NCBI GenBank assembly: GCA_028822945.1
Contig: JAPKCN010000071.1
Location: forward strand, 1 to 8,568
Direction: 5' to 3'
DNA from: Porticoccaceae bacterium
GTDB lineage: Bacteria > Pseudomonadota > Gammaproteobacteria > Pseudomonadales > Porticoccaceae
Length of the DNA: 8,568 nt
How positions within the stretch are numbered: the stretch's first letter is position 1; the number at the start of each line of letters is the position of its first letter. Shown here one piece after another: positions 1-6,165 of this stretch. The position numbers were made by a program, and so were the translations under genes. The notes below the pieces were generated by a model. It saw only the letters and a program-made list of their open reading frames with translations, did not search any database and had not been told where the DNA came from.

Positions 1-1786
1 GCACTACTAGGCCTTTTCCCGGTGTTAGGTGCCCGAGGATTGGATCGCCCGGTATGGGGTGGCAACAACGCGCATATTGCAGCAGCAAACCCTGCTGGGA
101 ACCGACCTCTAATGGGAGTATTGGCGCGCGCTGATTATCTTGTGGATTTTGCTTATCGATCGGCACGATAAGGTTGGCGACAGCTAGTGGTACCCGGTTA
201 CCAAGACCGATTTGCTGCAAGATATACTTAAATGTGGAGGCCCCAGAGGTTTTTAAAATTCGCTTAATTTGCGATTTTTTTAACTGTTTGTAACTGGTTC
301 CAAATTTCCCCAGCGCCTGATCGAGGAGCCTCTTACCAAGATTGACCGACTCGTCGTGCTCTTGCTGCTTTAGGAAATGTCTGATAGCACTGCGTGCCTT
401 AGCTGTCGCCACAAAACTCAGCCAATTAGGGTTGGGCTGCGCGCCGTCAGCACTAATAATCTCAACTTTTTGGCCGCTCTGTAAGGATTCAGATAGCGGT
501 GTTAATTGGCCATCTACACGGCAGGCAATACAGCTGTTGCCTAGCCCTGTGTGAACTGAATAGGCAAAGTCAATCGCCGTCGCCCCAGTAGGAAGCTCTA
601 TTATTTCGCCGCGCGGGGTAAAGACATAGACCTCATCCGGGAAAAGATCGGCTTTGACATGTTCTAAGAATTCGAGTGAATCACCAGCCTGTTTTTGCAT
701 CGCCAAGAGACCCTGAATCCATCGCGAGGCGCGCCGCTGGCTCCCTTCATAGCGAGTATTTCCGGCTTTGTATTCACCGTGCGCGGCAATCCCGTAATTG
801 GCGATAGTTTCCATCTCGGAGGTGCGAATCTGAACTTCGATCAGTACGCCATGCATGCCCACCAAAACAGTATGAAGTGATTGGTAACCATTCGCTTTGG
901 GGATTGCAATATAATCTTTGAACTCTCCGGGTACGGGTTTAAACGTGCTGTGCATCATGCCTAGCGTTCGATAACAATCGTCGACTGAATCGACTACCAA
1001 TCGAAAAGCAAATACATCCATAATATCGCGAAACGATTTCTTTTTTTCGCGCATTTTTAAATAAATACTCCAAAGGTGTTTCTCTCGGCCCTTTACGACC
1101 GCCTGCACCGACTCACGTTCTAGGCAGTTTTCTATGACTTGACGGATTTCCATGACAAATGTCTTACGGTTTTGGCGCGCTGCCTCGGTGGCTTCGCGCA
1201 GACGCCGATGTCTGAGCGGGTACATGGCGGCAAAGCTTAATTCTTCGAACTCTATGCGGATATGATCGATGCCCAATCGCTGAGCGATCGGTGCATAAAT
1301 CTCCATAGTCTCGCGGGCGACGCGACGCCGTTTGTCGGGTGATAGGGTACCCAATGTACGCATGTTGTGCAGGCGATCTGCAAGCTTTACTAGCAACACG
1401 CGAATATCGCGCGACATGGCAAGAGTCATCTTTTGAAAACTCTCAGCCTGCTGCTCTGCCTTGGTTTCAAATTCTATTTCGGTGAGTTTACTGACGCCGT
1501 CTACGAGATCAGCAACAGTGCGCCCAAAACGGCGGCTGATCTGCCCCTTGGTAACGCCGGTGTCCTCGATTACGTCGTGCAACATCGCGGCCATTAATCC
1601 CTCAGGATCCATGCGCATATCTGCAAGAATATTAGCAACTGCGAGCGGATGAGTGATGTACAAGTCACCGGTCTGGCGCATTTGGCCAGTATGACTGCGT
1701 TCCGCATAACGGTATGCCCGCTCTATTCTGCGGACATCGGCTTCTTCGAGGTAGGACAGTTTTTCTGTGAGGCCGAGAAGCACCAA
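1..1786 (-). CDS. spoT: SpoT, bifunctional (p)ppGpp synthetase/hydrolase, 3' end cut by the window edge
   Basis: Cytoplasmic stringent-response enzyme that makes (p)ppGpp from GTP/GDP plus ATP and hydrolyses it. 595 codons are visible of about 700 usual for the family. In order: HD hydrolase domain (YITHP at 43-47, HDVIED at 70-75, KLADRLHNMRTL at 134-145); synthetase domain (GREKHLWSIY at 233-242, DIMDVFAFR at 254-262, YIAIPKANGYQSLH at 292-305); TGS domain (about 381-445); and the conserved Cys pair ARCCHPIPGDP at 572-582. The ACT domain lies outside the window. An in-frame TAG (1799-1801) sits just upstream and no ATG follows it near the N terminus. The start must therefore be TTG at 1786 or GTG at 1783; I chose TTG because AGGGAG lies 8 nt away. 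Either start aligns well with E. coli SpoT. The gene lies 44 bp behind rpoZ, presumably in one operon. Oddities: EFKD at 288-291 where bifunctional enzymes have RxKD, and AAHGEYK at 334-340 where relatives have AAHWxYK. The family call is near certain; the exact start is not. Confidence 0.96.
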   Translation of the reverse strand, partial: MVLLGLTEKLSYLEEADVRRIERAYRYAERSHTGQMRQTGDLYITHPLAVANILADMRMDPEGLMAAMLHDVIEDTGVTKGQISRRFGRTVADLVDGVSKLTEIEFETKAEQQAESFQKMTLAMSRDIRVLLVKLADRLHNMRTLGTLSPDKRRRVARETMEIYAPIAQRLGIDHIRIEFEELSFAAMYPLRHRRLREATEAARQNRKTFVMEIRQVIENCLERESVQAVVKGREKHLWSIYLKMREKKKSFRDIMDVFAFRLVVDSVDDCYRTLGMMHSTFKPVPGEFKDYIAIPKANGYQSLHTVLVGMHGVLIEVQIRTSEMETIANYGIAAHGEYKAGNTRYEGSQRRASRWIQGLLAMQKQAGDSLEFLEHVKADLFPDEVYVFTPRGEIIELPTGATAIDFAYSVHTGLGNSCIACRVDGQLTPLSESLQSGQKVEIISADGAQPNPNWLSFVATAKARSAIRHFLKQQEHDESVNLGKRLLDQALGKFGTSYKQLKKSQIKRILKTSGASTFKYILQQIGLGNRVPLAVANLIVPIDKQNPQDNQRAPILPLEVGSQQGLLLQYARCCHPIPGDPILGHLTPGKGLVV

Positions 1787-1794
1787 TCGCTTAG

Positions 1795-1800
1795 CTCCCT
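1795..1800 (-). promoter_or_regulatory. Ribosome binding site that decides the spoT start
   Basis: AGGGAG on the minus strand ends 8 nt before the TTG at 1786 and 11 nt before the GTG at 1783. No ATG in the spoT frame lies between the in-frame stop at 1799-1801 and the conserved HD domain. This site is therefore the best guide to the start. A four-codon reading frame (ATG at 1813, TAG at 1799-1801) ends on top of it, which may be chance. Confidence 0.6.
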
Positions 1801-1830
1801 AAGTTGTGCCCATAGCTATTCGATAGGTTA

Positions 1831-2208
1831 CTACTCTGGTGCGGCCTCGTCTGTCTCAGCGGGCGCAACAGCACCTCCAGCAACAGATGGATCGGCACCG
1901 GATTCTGCCATCGATGCAGATTGCTCAGTAGCTACCGCAGATGCGTCTCCGCCATCGATTGTTGCCTCGATCAGGTCGTCGTCCCTCTCTAAAATGAACT
2001 CTTGTTTCACCGGCAGCAAGATGCTCGAGTCGATCAGCCCTTTGGCGATCTCTCTTAACGCGACGACTGTCGGCTTGTCATTCTCCTCAGGCACCAACGC
2101 TGGGCGACCTTCCACAGCCAATTGGCGAGCCCTCTTCGAACCTATCATGACCAACTCAAATCGGTTGTCCACGTTCTCTAAACAATCTTCGACGGTGATG
2201 CGAGCCAT
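1831..2208 (-). CDS. rpoZ: RNA polymerase omega subunit
   Basis: Small subunit that helps fold and assemble the beta' subunit of RNA polymerase; in E. coli it also forms part of a ppGpp-binding site. The N-terminal core matches the family: MARITVEDCL at 1-10, NRFELVMIGSKRARQL at 15-30, and KPTVVALREIAKGLI at 45-59. The protein has 125 residues against 91 in E. coli. The extra length is an acidic, Ala-rich tail from about 76 to 125 that looks disordered. The ATG is preceded by GGAGA at 2213-2217, 4 nt away. It lies 86 bp after gmk and 44 bp before spoT, the usual gmk-rpoZ-spoT order. Two small hairpins sit in front of it. The core assignment is secure; the role of the tail is unknown. Confidence 0.96.
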   Translation of the reverse strand: MARITVEDCLENVDNRFELVMIGSKRARQLAVEGRPALVPEENDKPTVVALREIAKGLIDSSILLPVKQEFILERDDDLIEATIDGGDASAVATEQSASMAESGADPSVAGGAVAPAETDEAAPE

Positions 2209-2228
2209 TTTATCTCCAGAAATTAGTG

Positions 2229-2243
2229 CCCACTAGTGGTGGG
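2229..2243 (-). promoter_or_regulatory. Hairpin in the rpoZ leader, proximal
   Basis: A perfect 5-bp inverted repeat CCCAC/GTGGG with a 5-nt loop lies about 20 nt before the rpoZ start, just upstream of its ribosome binding site. No T-run follows on either strand, so it is not a typical terminator. Any regulatory role is inference, and such short repeats also arise by chance. Confidence 0.3.
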
Positions 2244-2248
2244 TGTCT

Positions 2249-2265
2249 TGCCAATTATTTTGGCA
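2249..2265 (-). promoter_or_regulatory. Hairpin in the gmk-rpoZ spacer, distal
   Basis: A perfect 6-bp inverted repeat TGCCAA/TTGGCA with a 5-nt AT-only loop lies 30 bp past the gmk stop. It forms a tandem pair with the hairpin at 2229-2243. No T-run follows in the direction of transcription. It could protect the end of the gmk message or weakly attenuate rpoZ; nothing in the sequence decides between these. Confidence 0.3.
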
Positions 2266-2294
2266 GGGCGAGCTAGTCTAACCAATGTAGCGTG

Positions 2295-2915
2295 TTACGA
2301 CAATAAATCGGCAATTAAATTTTCTAATTCTGTGTTTGCTGTGGAATTAGATCTATGTTCAAAGCGTTTGTTGATCAATAATTCTAAAGCGTGACAGGCG
2401 GTATCGAATTGGTCATTGACAACGATGTGATCGGCATCACCACAGTGGCTCATTTCCTCGCGTGCCGCTGCAACGCGTTTGTCGATGATGTCCTGCGCGT
2501 CTTGACCACGTCCGACAAGACGTTCGCGAAGTGCCTCTTTGGACGGTGGTAAAATAAAAATACTACAGCTATTAGCAAATACTTTACGTACCTGTTGAGC
2601 GCCCTGCCAGTCGATTTCGAGTATCATGTCCACGCCTTCTGCCAGGCTTTGTTCGACCCGTCTGCGCGAGGTTCCGTAGAGATTGCCGTGCACCTCTGCC
2701 GACTCGAGAAAGGCATTTTCAGCAAGCATGCGTTGAAACGTCCTAAGCGTCACAAAATGGTAGTTGGCGCCATCGACTTCGCCCGGCCTCGGAACTCGAG
2801 TGGTGTGCGAGATCGACGCTCGAAGGTCTTTGACGCGCGTCAAAATATGGTTTACTAGGCTGGTTTTGCCAGCGCCCGAGGGGGCCGAGATAATAAACAG
2901 CGTGCCATCTGCCAT
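2295..2915 (-). CDS. gmk: Guanylate kinase
   Basis: Cytoplasmic enzyme converting GMP and ATP to GDP and ADP, the step that feeds GTP and (p)ppGpp pools. The 206-residue protein has the normal family length. The ATP-binding P-loop APSGAGKTS is at 11-19. The GMP-binding region SHTTRVPRPGEVDGANYHF lies at 36-54, with Tyr80 in GNLYGTS and EIDWQGAQQVR at 100-110. LPPSKEALRERLVGRG at 122-137 is the lid region. The ATG at 2915 places the P-loop at the usual distance from the N terminus; the ribosome binding site is weak (GGAACG, about 7 nt before it). Another ATG 12-14 nt upstream is in a different frame and is not used. The gene is followed by rpoZ and spoT and is separated from upstream yicC by 211 bp containing a candidate promoter, so it may head its own transcript. 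Confidence 0.97.
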   Translation of the reverse strand: MADGTLFIISAPSGAGKTSLVNHILTRVKDLRASISHTTRVPRPGEVDGANYHFVTLRTFQRMLAENAFLESAEVHGNLYGTSRRRVEQSLAEGVDMILEIDWQGAQQVRKVFANSCSIFILPPSKEALRERLVGRGQDAQDIIDKRVAAAREEMSHCGDADHIVVNDQFDTACHALELLINKRFEHRSNSTANTELENLIADLLS

Positions 2916-2946
2916 AGATTCGTTCCATTATTCGGATGTTGACCGA

Positions 2947-2962
2947 GGCTCTTTGCAGAGCC
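2947..2962 (-). promoter_or_regulatory. Hairpin with GCAA tetraloop in the gmk leader
   Basis: Read on the minus strand, GGCTCT pairs perfectly with AGAGCC around a GCAA loop, a GNRA-type tetraloop. It sits 31 bp before the gmk start and downstream of the candidate promoter at 2984-3012, so it would be in the transcript. No U-run follows, so it is not a terminator. It could stabilise the 5' end or bind a protein; its function is unknown. Confidence 0.4.
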
Positions 2963-2983
2963 ACGAAATATTTACCAGCTACA

Positions 2984-3012
2984 ATTATTCCAGATTTTAA
3001 GCTGTGGTTGAA
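2984..3012 (-). promoter_or_regulatory. Candidate sigma-70 promoter for gmk-rpoZ-spoT
   Basis: On the minus strand, TTCAAC (3007-3012, 3 of 6 consensus bases) and AATAAT (2984-2989, 5 of 6) are 17 bp apart, the ideal spacing. They lie about 70 bp before gmk in the AT-rich part of the 211 bp spacer after yicC. The -35 box is weak, so the call is tentative. Confidence 0.35.
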
Positions 3013-3126
3013 GAAAATCTGTGTTCTATATTAACGTGGAAATACTATCACCGGTAGCCTGCAAATTCACGTCGATGTGAGCAGCCTCTGAGGGACTTCC
3101 ATACCACATTTGCAAGATTTTCCGAG

Positions 3127-3990
3127 CTATTCAATATTTTGAATTTGTTCGCGCATCTGTTCAATTAAAACTTTGAGTTCTATAGCTACGCCAGTGGTGA
3201 TGGTGGAGAGTGATTTGGCCCCCAGCGTGTTGGCCTCGCGATTTAACTCTTGCATTAGAAAGTCTAGTCGTCGACCGATAGGCTCATCATGTAAAAGGAC
3301 GCTATAAATTTCGCTAATGTGAACCTCCAAGCGATCCAATTCTTCGTCGACATCGGTACGATTAGCGATAATCGCCATTTCCTGCTCTAATCGCTCGCCG
3401 TCCAATTCTGCAGCCAAGTGCGCCAGGCGATCGTTCAACCTCTGGCGTTGGTACGCCAGTATTTGTGGCAATTCGCGGCGCACTAGGGCAACTTGTTGTT
3501 GCATTACCTTGAGACGAATAGCGATCGTAGCGGCCAGTTTATTTCCCTCGCGCGCACGCCCCTCGAGAAGCTGTCCTAACGCGGCTTCAAACACGTCGAA
3601 GGCTGCAGATTGTATCTGTTGACGATCGATTTCCAACTCTTTTAAAACGCCCGGCCAGCGCATTACCTCAAGTGCTGAGAGCGGCGCAGGATTCAGCATC
3701 CTCGCAGCTAAGCCCTCGGATACCGAGATGTATCGTTTCGCTAAGTCTAAATCGACGTCCAGCGCGGTATGCTGATTGTTGTGGCTGAGTTCTATCTGAC
3801 ACTCCACTTTTCCGCGCTGTAATTTTGCGCGAGCTAATTCACGCAGCAGTGTCTCCGTATGGCGCAGGGTCTCCGGAAGACGGAAATTACTTTCGAAATA
3901 CCGATGGTTGACCGAGCGCAATTCACAAGAAATTGATCCCCAAGCGAGATCTCTGGTAATGCGTGCGAAAGCCGTCATACTTCGGGGCAT
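3127..3990 (-). CDS. yicC: YicC family endoribonuclease
   Basis: Member of the YicC/YloC family, long known as stress-induced proteins. The E. coli member has been reported as an endoribonuclease that acts on the small RNA RyhB. The 287 residues match the family length. The N-terminal YicC domain begins with SMTAFAR at 4-10 and includes ELRSVNHRYFESNFRLPE at 23-40 and RGKVE at 59-63. The C-terminal domain carries DVDEELDRLEVH at 213-224, GRRLDFLMQELNREANTLGAKS at 239-260, and the hallmark ending ELKVLIEQMREQIQNIE at 271-287, identical to E. coli as I recall it. The start is supported by GGAGA 6 nt before the ATG. The gene is divergent from rph with 154 bp between them. I see no clear -35/-10 pair for it. 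Its RNA substrate here is unknown. Confidence 0.95.
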   Translation of the reverse strand: MPRSMTAFARITRDLAWGSISCELRSVNHRYFESNFRLPETLRHTETLLRELARAKLQRGKVECQIELSHNNQHTALDVDLDLAKRYISVSEGLAARMLNPAPLSALEVMRWPGVLKELEIDRQQIQSAAFDVFEAALGQLLEGRAREGNKLAATIAIRLKVMQQQVALVRRELPQILAYQRQRLNDRLAHLAAELDGERLEQEMAIIANRTDVDEELDRLEVHISEIYSVLLHDEPIGRRLDFLMQELNREANTLGAKSLSTITTGVAIELKVLIEQMREQIQNIE

Positions 3991-4089
3991 TTTGCGTCTC
4001 CGATGATCATTGAGCTGTTATGTTAACAAAACACACTCGATAGAGAGTTCAATTTACTCATGCGAACGACAAATATTTTGCACGGTAAG

Positions 4090-4119
4090 CGGTCATCTTA
4101 GCTGGCGAGGCTATATAAT
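4090..4119 (+). promoter_or_regulatory. Candidate sigma-70 promoter for rph-pyrE
   Basis: A perfect TATAAT at 4114-4119 lies 25 bp before the rph start. The best -35 is CGGTCA at 4090-4095 (3 of 6 bases, 18-bp spacing), which is weak. Transcription would begin near 4126, giving a leader of only about 19 nt. The position also argues against any rph start upstream of 4126. Confidence 0.5.
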
Positions 4120-4131
4120 GGCCGTTTTACT

Positions 4132-4136
4132 AAGGA
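4132..4136 (+). promoter_or_regulatory. Ribosome binding site that decides the rph start
   Basis: AAGGA ends 8 nt before the ATG at 4145. The frame stays open upstream to another ATG at 4010, but that would add 45 residues with no counterpart in RNase PH and would lie upstream of the TATAAT box. Confidence 0.75.
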
Positions 4137-4144
4137 AATGTGTT

Positions 4145-4864
4145 ATGAATCGTCCCAGTGGGCGTCGCCCTGAACAGTTGCGGCTCGTAAAAATTACCCG
4201 AGAATATACCTGTCATGCCGAGGGTTCGGTACTGATCGAATTTGGCAATACCAAAGTTATTTGCACGGCTAGCGTTGAACCCGGTGTGCCGAGGTTTTTA
4301 CGTGGTAAGGGTCAGGGATGGGTGACGGCGGAGTACGGTATGCTGCCGCGATCGACTAATAGCCGCATGGGACGAGAGGCGGCGCGCGGTAAGCAGAGTG
4401 GGAGGACCCAAGAAATTCAACGATTGATTGGCCGCTCGCTCCGCGCGGCGGTGGATCTCAAGCAACTTGGAGAACATACCATTAATATTGATTGCGATGT
4501 TATACAGGCGGATGGCGGCACGCGCACCGCGTCGATTACCGGGGCCTGTGTCGCACTAGTCGACGCAATACGTTACTTGCAGCGTAAAAAAGCAATTGCC
4601 GGCGATCCTTTAGTGAGTATGATCGCGGCGGTATCAGTGGGGGTCTTTCGCGACACTGCGGTACTAGATTTGGATTACGATGAGGACTCTAAAGCACAGA
4701 CCGATATGAACGTGGTGATGAATGACAGCGGCGGGTTTATCGAAGTTCAAGGAACCGCAGAGGGCGTTGCATTCTCGCAGCAGCAACTCGCTGAGATGAT
4801 GGGACTGGCCACCAATGGTATCGCCGACCTACTCCGTGTGCAGAGTATGGCTTTGGCTCAATGA
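4145..4864 (+). CDS. rph: Ribonuclease PH
   Basis: Phosphorolytic 3'-to-5' exoribonuclease that trims the 3' ends of tRNA precursors and other stable RNAs, releasing nucleoside diphosphates; family members assemble as a hexameric ring. The 239 residues match the E. coli length of about 238. Motifs: RPSGRRPEQLR at 3-13, HAEGSVLIEFGNTKVICTASVE at 24-45, GWVTAEYGMLPRST at 58-71, Arg87 in GRTQEIQRLIGR, the phosphate-binding loop GGTRTASITGACVAL at 124-138, and the metal-binding acidic stretch DLDYDEDSKAQTDMNVV at 175-191. The C-terminal part, including VQGTAEG at 201-207, is intact, unlike the frameshifted rph of E. coli K-12. The start was set by the ribosome binding site at 4132-4136. pyrE follows after 19 bp. 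Confidence 0.97.
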   Translation: MNRPSGRRPEQLRLVKITREYTCHAEGSVLIEFGNTKVICTASVEPGVPRFLRGKGQGWVTAEYGMLPRSTNSRMGREAARGKQSGRTQEIQRLIGRSLRAAVDLKQLGEHTINIDCDVIQADGGTRTASITGACVALVDAIRYLQRKKAIAGDPLVSMIAAVSVGVFRDTAVLDLDYDEDSKAQTDMNVVMNDSGGFIEVQGTAEGVAFSQQQLAEMMGLATNGIADLLRVQSMALAQ

Positions 4865-4887
4865 GTGTCGTTGGCGGCGAGACATGA
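4861..4887 (+). other. Eight-codon frame bridging rph and pyrE
   Basis: An ATG at 4861 overlaps the rph stop as ATGA, runs for eight codons (MSVVGGET), and ends in a TGA that overlaps the pyrE start, again as ATGA (4884-4887). It could pass terminating ribosomes from rph to pyrE, whose own ribosome binding site is poor. It has no recognisable family and may be chance. Confidence 0.25.
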
Positions 4888-5525
4888 ACGATTATAAGCA
4901 ACAATTTATCCACCAAGCAGTTGTCAGCAAAGCGCTGTCTTTTGGTGAATTCAGATTAAAATCTGGGCGTATTTCACCCTACTTTTTTAATGCTGGTGAG
5001 TTTTACAGTGGCATCGCCTTATCGACATTGGGGCGCTGTTATGCTGAGGCCATTGTCCGATCCGGGTTGCAATTTGACGGATTGTTTGGGCCGGCCTATA
5101 AGGGTATAGCGCTTGCGGGTGCTACCGCAGTTGCTTTGTATGAATACCATCAGATCGAGGTATCCTATTCCTATAACCGTAAGGAGGCAAAGGTTCATGG
5201 AGAGGGCGGATCTCTTATTGGAGCGCCGCTCTCCGGGCGGTTACTCATTATCGATGATGTGATTACCGCTGGGACTGCGGTAGCCGAGGTTATGGATCTA
5301 CTCGAATCCAGCGCGGCTGAGCCTGCGGCTGTGCTCGTTGGTTTGGACCGTAAAGAGCGCGTTACAGGTAACCAGTCGGCAACGCAGATCGTCGAGCAAA
5401 AATATGGGATTCCGGTACTCAGCATTATTAACATTGACGATATACTAGCGTTTTTACTGGCCCGTCCCGAGATGCAAGAATGGAGTAATGCAATTGACCG
5501 CTACCGTCAAACTTACGGTCTGTGA
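4884..5525 (+). CDS. pyrE: Orotate phosphoribosyltransferase
   Basis: De novo pyrimidine enzyme that joins orotate to PRPP to give orotidine 5'-phosphate and pyrophosphate; family members are cytoplasmic dimers. The 213 residues equal the E. coli length. Motifs: FRLKSGRISPYFFNAG at 23-38 with Lys26; LFGPAYKGIALA at 67-78; the flexible catalytic loop NRKEAKVHGEGG at 98-109, with Arg99, Lys100, Lys103 and His105; and the PRPP-binding motif LIIDDVITAGTA at 121-132. The ATG at 4884 gives exact N-terminal alignment (MNDYKQQFI against MKPYQRQFI). The frame is open farther upstream inside rph to 4815, but that extension is not conserved. No good Shine-Dalgarno is visible, so translation is probably coupled to rph. 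The short junction leaves no room for an E. coli-type attenuator. Confidence 0.97.
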   Translation: MNDYKQQFIHQAVVSKALSFGEFRLKSGRISPYFFNAGEFYSGIALSTLGRCYAEAIVRSGLQFDGLFGPAYKGIALAGATAVALYEYHQIEVSYSYNRKEAKVHGEGGSLIGAPLSGRLLIIDDVITAGTAVAEVMDLLESSAAEPAAVLVGLDRKERVTGNQSATQIVEQKYGIPVLSIINIDDILAFLLARPEMQEWSNAIDRYRQTYGL

Positions 5526-5547
5526 GCGTGCTTGTAAGCTTGCGGAG

Positions 5548-6165
5548 TCAGAGTGGCGGTAAGCCGCTATTACTAGGTGTGGTAAACATACTGAGTGTGA
5601 TCAGTCTCCATTGTGTCGGCCAATCAGTACTGGGGAGCTGTTTAAAGTCGCTGCGGACATATTGATGAACTTTGCCCTCGACGCTACATAACATCAGATT
5701 GACTGCAGTCGCTATGGGTACTTCGACTATCAGGCCGTCTCGAACCTGACCCTCGCGCAATACTTGTTTTAGCTGGCTCTCCAGCCTATCGTAAAATTGA
5801 GCTATTCGCCGGTGTAGGTGCTCGGTTTCTCCGGTTAGCGCATCGCCATTTAAAATCCGTGTGATACCAGGGTTTTTCTCGGAAAATGCTAGTACCAATG
5901 TCAATATTTTGTAACATTGATCAACGGTACTGAGGTCGTGGCTAATTATTGCGGGAATACGGCCAAAAACGGTTTCTTCAATAAAATCTATCAGGCCATC
6001 AAACATGCGCGTTTTGCTTGGGAAATGACGGTACAACGCCGCCTCTGAAACGCCTAATTCCGCTGCCAATGCCGCTGTAGTAATACGCTGGCCTTTGCAA
6101 ACCTCCAGCATACGCGCGAGCGCCTGTAATATTTCCTGTGCTCTAGACCCTCTCTTCCCGGCCAT
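5548..6165 (-). CDS. slmA: SlmA, TetR-family nucleoid occlusion factor
   Basis: DNA-binding protein that in E. coli binds sites across the chromosome and blocks FtsZ ring assembly over the nucleoid. Residues are counted from the ATG at 6165, giving 205 against 198 in E. coli. The TetR helix-turn-helix covers about 10-55; RITTAALAAELGVSEAALYRHFPSK at 27-51 is nearly the E. coli recognition sequence, followed by TRMFDGLIDFIEE at 52-64. EKNPGITRILNGDAL at 96-110, LKQVLREG at 132-139 and VRSDFK at 170-175 match the ligand-like domain. The last ten or so residues are an extra tail. The ATG at 6165 shares one base with the argB stop (TGATG) and has GGGG 8 nt before it; the alternative ATG at 6171 has only 2 nt of spacing. 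It is third in the algC-argB-slmA set. I saw no full GTGAGTACTCAC-like SlmA site in the window. Confidence 0.93.
   Translation of the reverse strand: MAGKRGSRAQEILQALARMLEVCKGQRITTAALAAELGVSEAALYRHFPSKTRMFDGLIDFIEETVFGRIPAIISHDLSTVDQCYKILTLVLAFSEKNPGITRILNGDALTGETEHLHRRIAQFYDRLESQLKQVLREGQVRDGLIVEVPIATAVNLMLCSVEGKVHQYVRSDFKQLPSTDWPTQWRLITLSMFTTPSNSGLPPL
5552..5568. terminator. Weak hairpin at the pyrE/slmA tail-to-tail junction
   Basis: AGTGGC (5552-5557) pairs with GCCGCT (5563-5568), one pair being G-T, around a 5-nt loop. It overlaps the last codons of slmA and lies 26 bp past the pyrE stop. Neither strand has a proper T-run after it. It is the only candidate structure between the converging genes and might stop both transcripts weakly. 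Confidence 0.22.

Noticed and set aside
1649..2236. 195-codon open frame on the plus strand opposite rpoZ and spoT
   Set aside because: Low-complexity Ser/Ala-rich product with no recognisable family, lying antisense to two clear genes.
2743..2964. 73-codon minus-strand frame overlapping the start of gmk
   Set aside because: It is an alternative frame of the gmk 5' region with no family resemblance; the P-loop is read in the gmk frame.
3058..3126. Possible terminator after yicC
   Set aside because: Only short imperfect inverted repeats occur (for example around CCTCAGAGG and an imperfect CACATCGACGTG), with no stable stem followed by a T-run.
4010..4144. N-terminal extension of rph from an ATG at 4010
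   Set aside because: It has no counterpart in RNase PH, begins upstream of a perfect TATAAT at 4114-4119, and the ATG at 4145 has AAGGA at 8 nt.
4815..4883. N-terminal extension of pyrE from an ATG at 4815 inside rph
   Set aside because: The ATG at 4884 aligns exactly with the E. coli PyrE N terminus and gives the same length of 213 residues; the extension is only frame overlap with rph.
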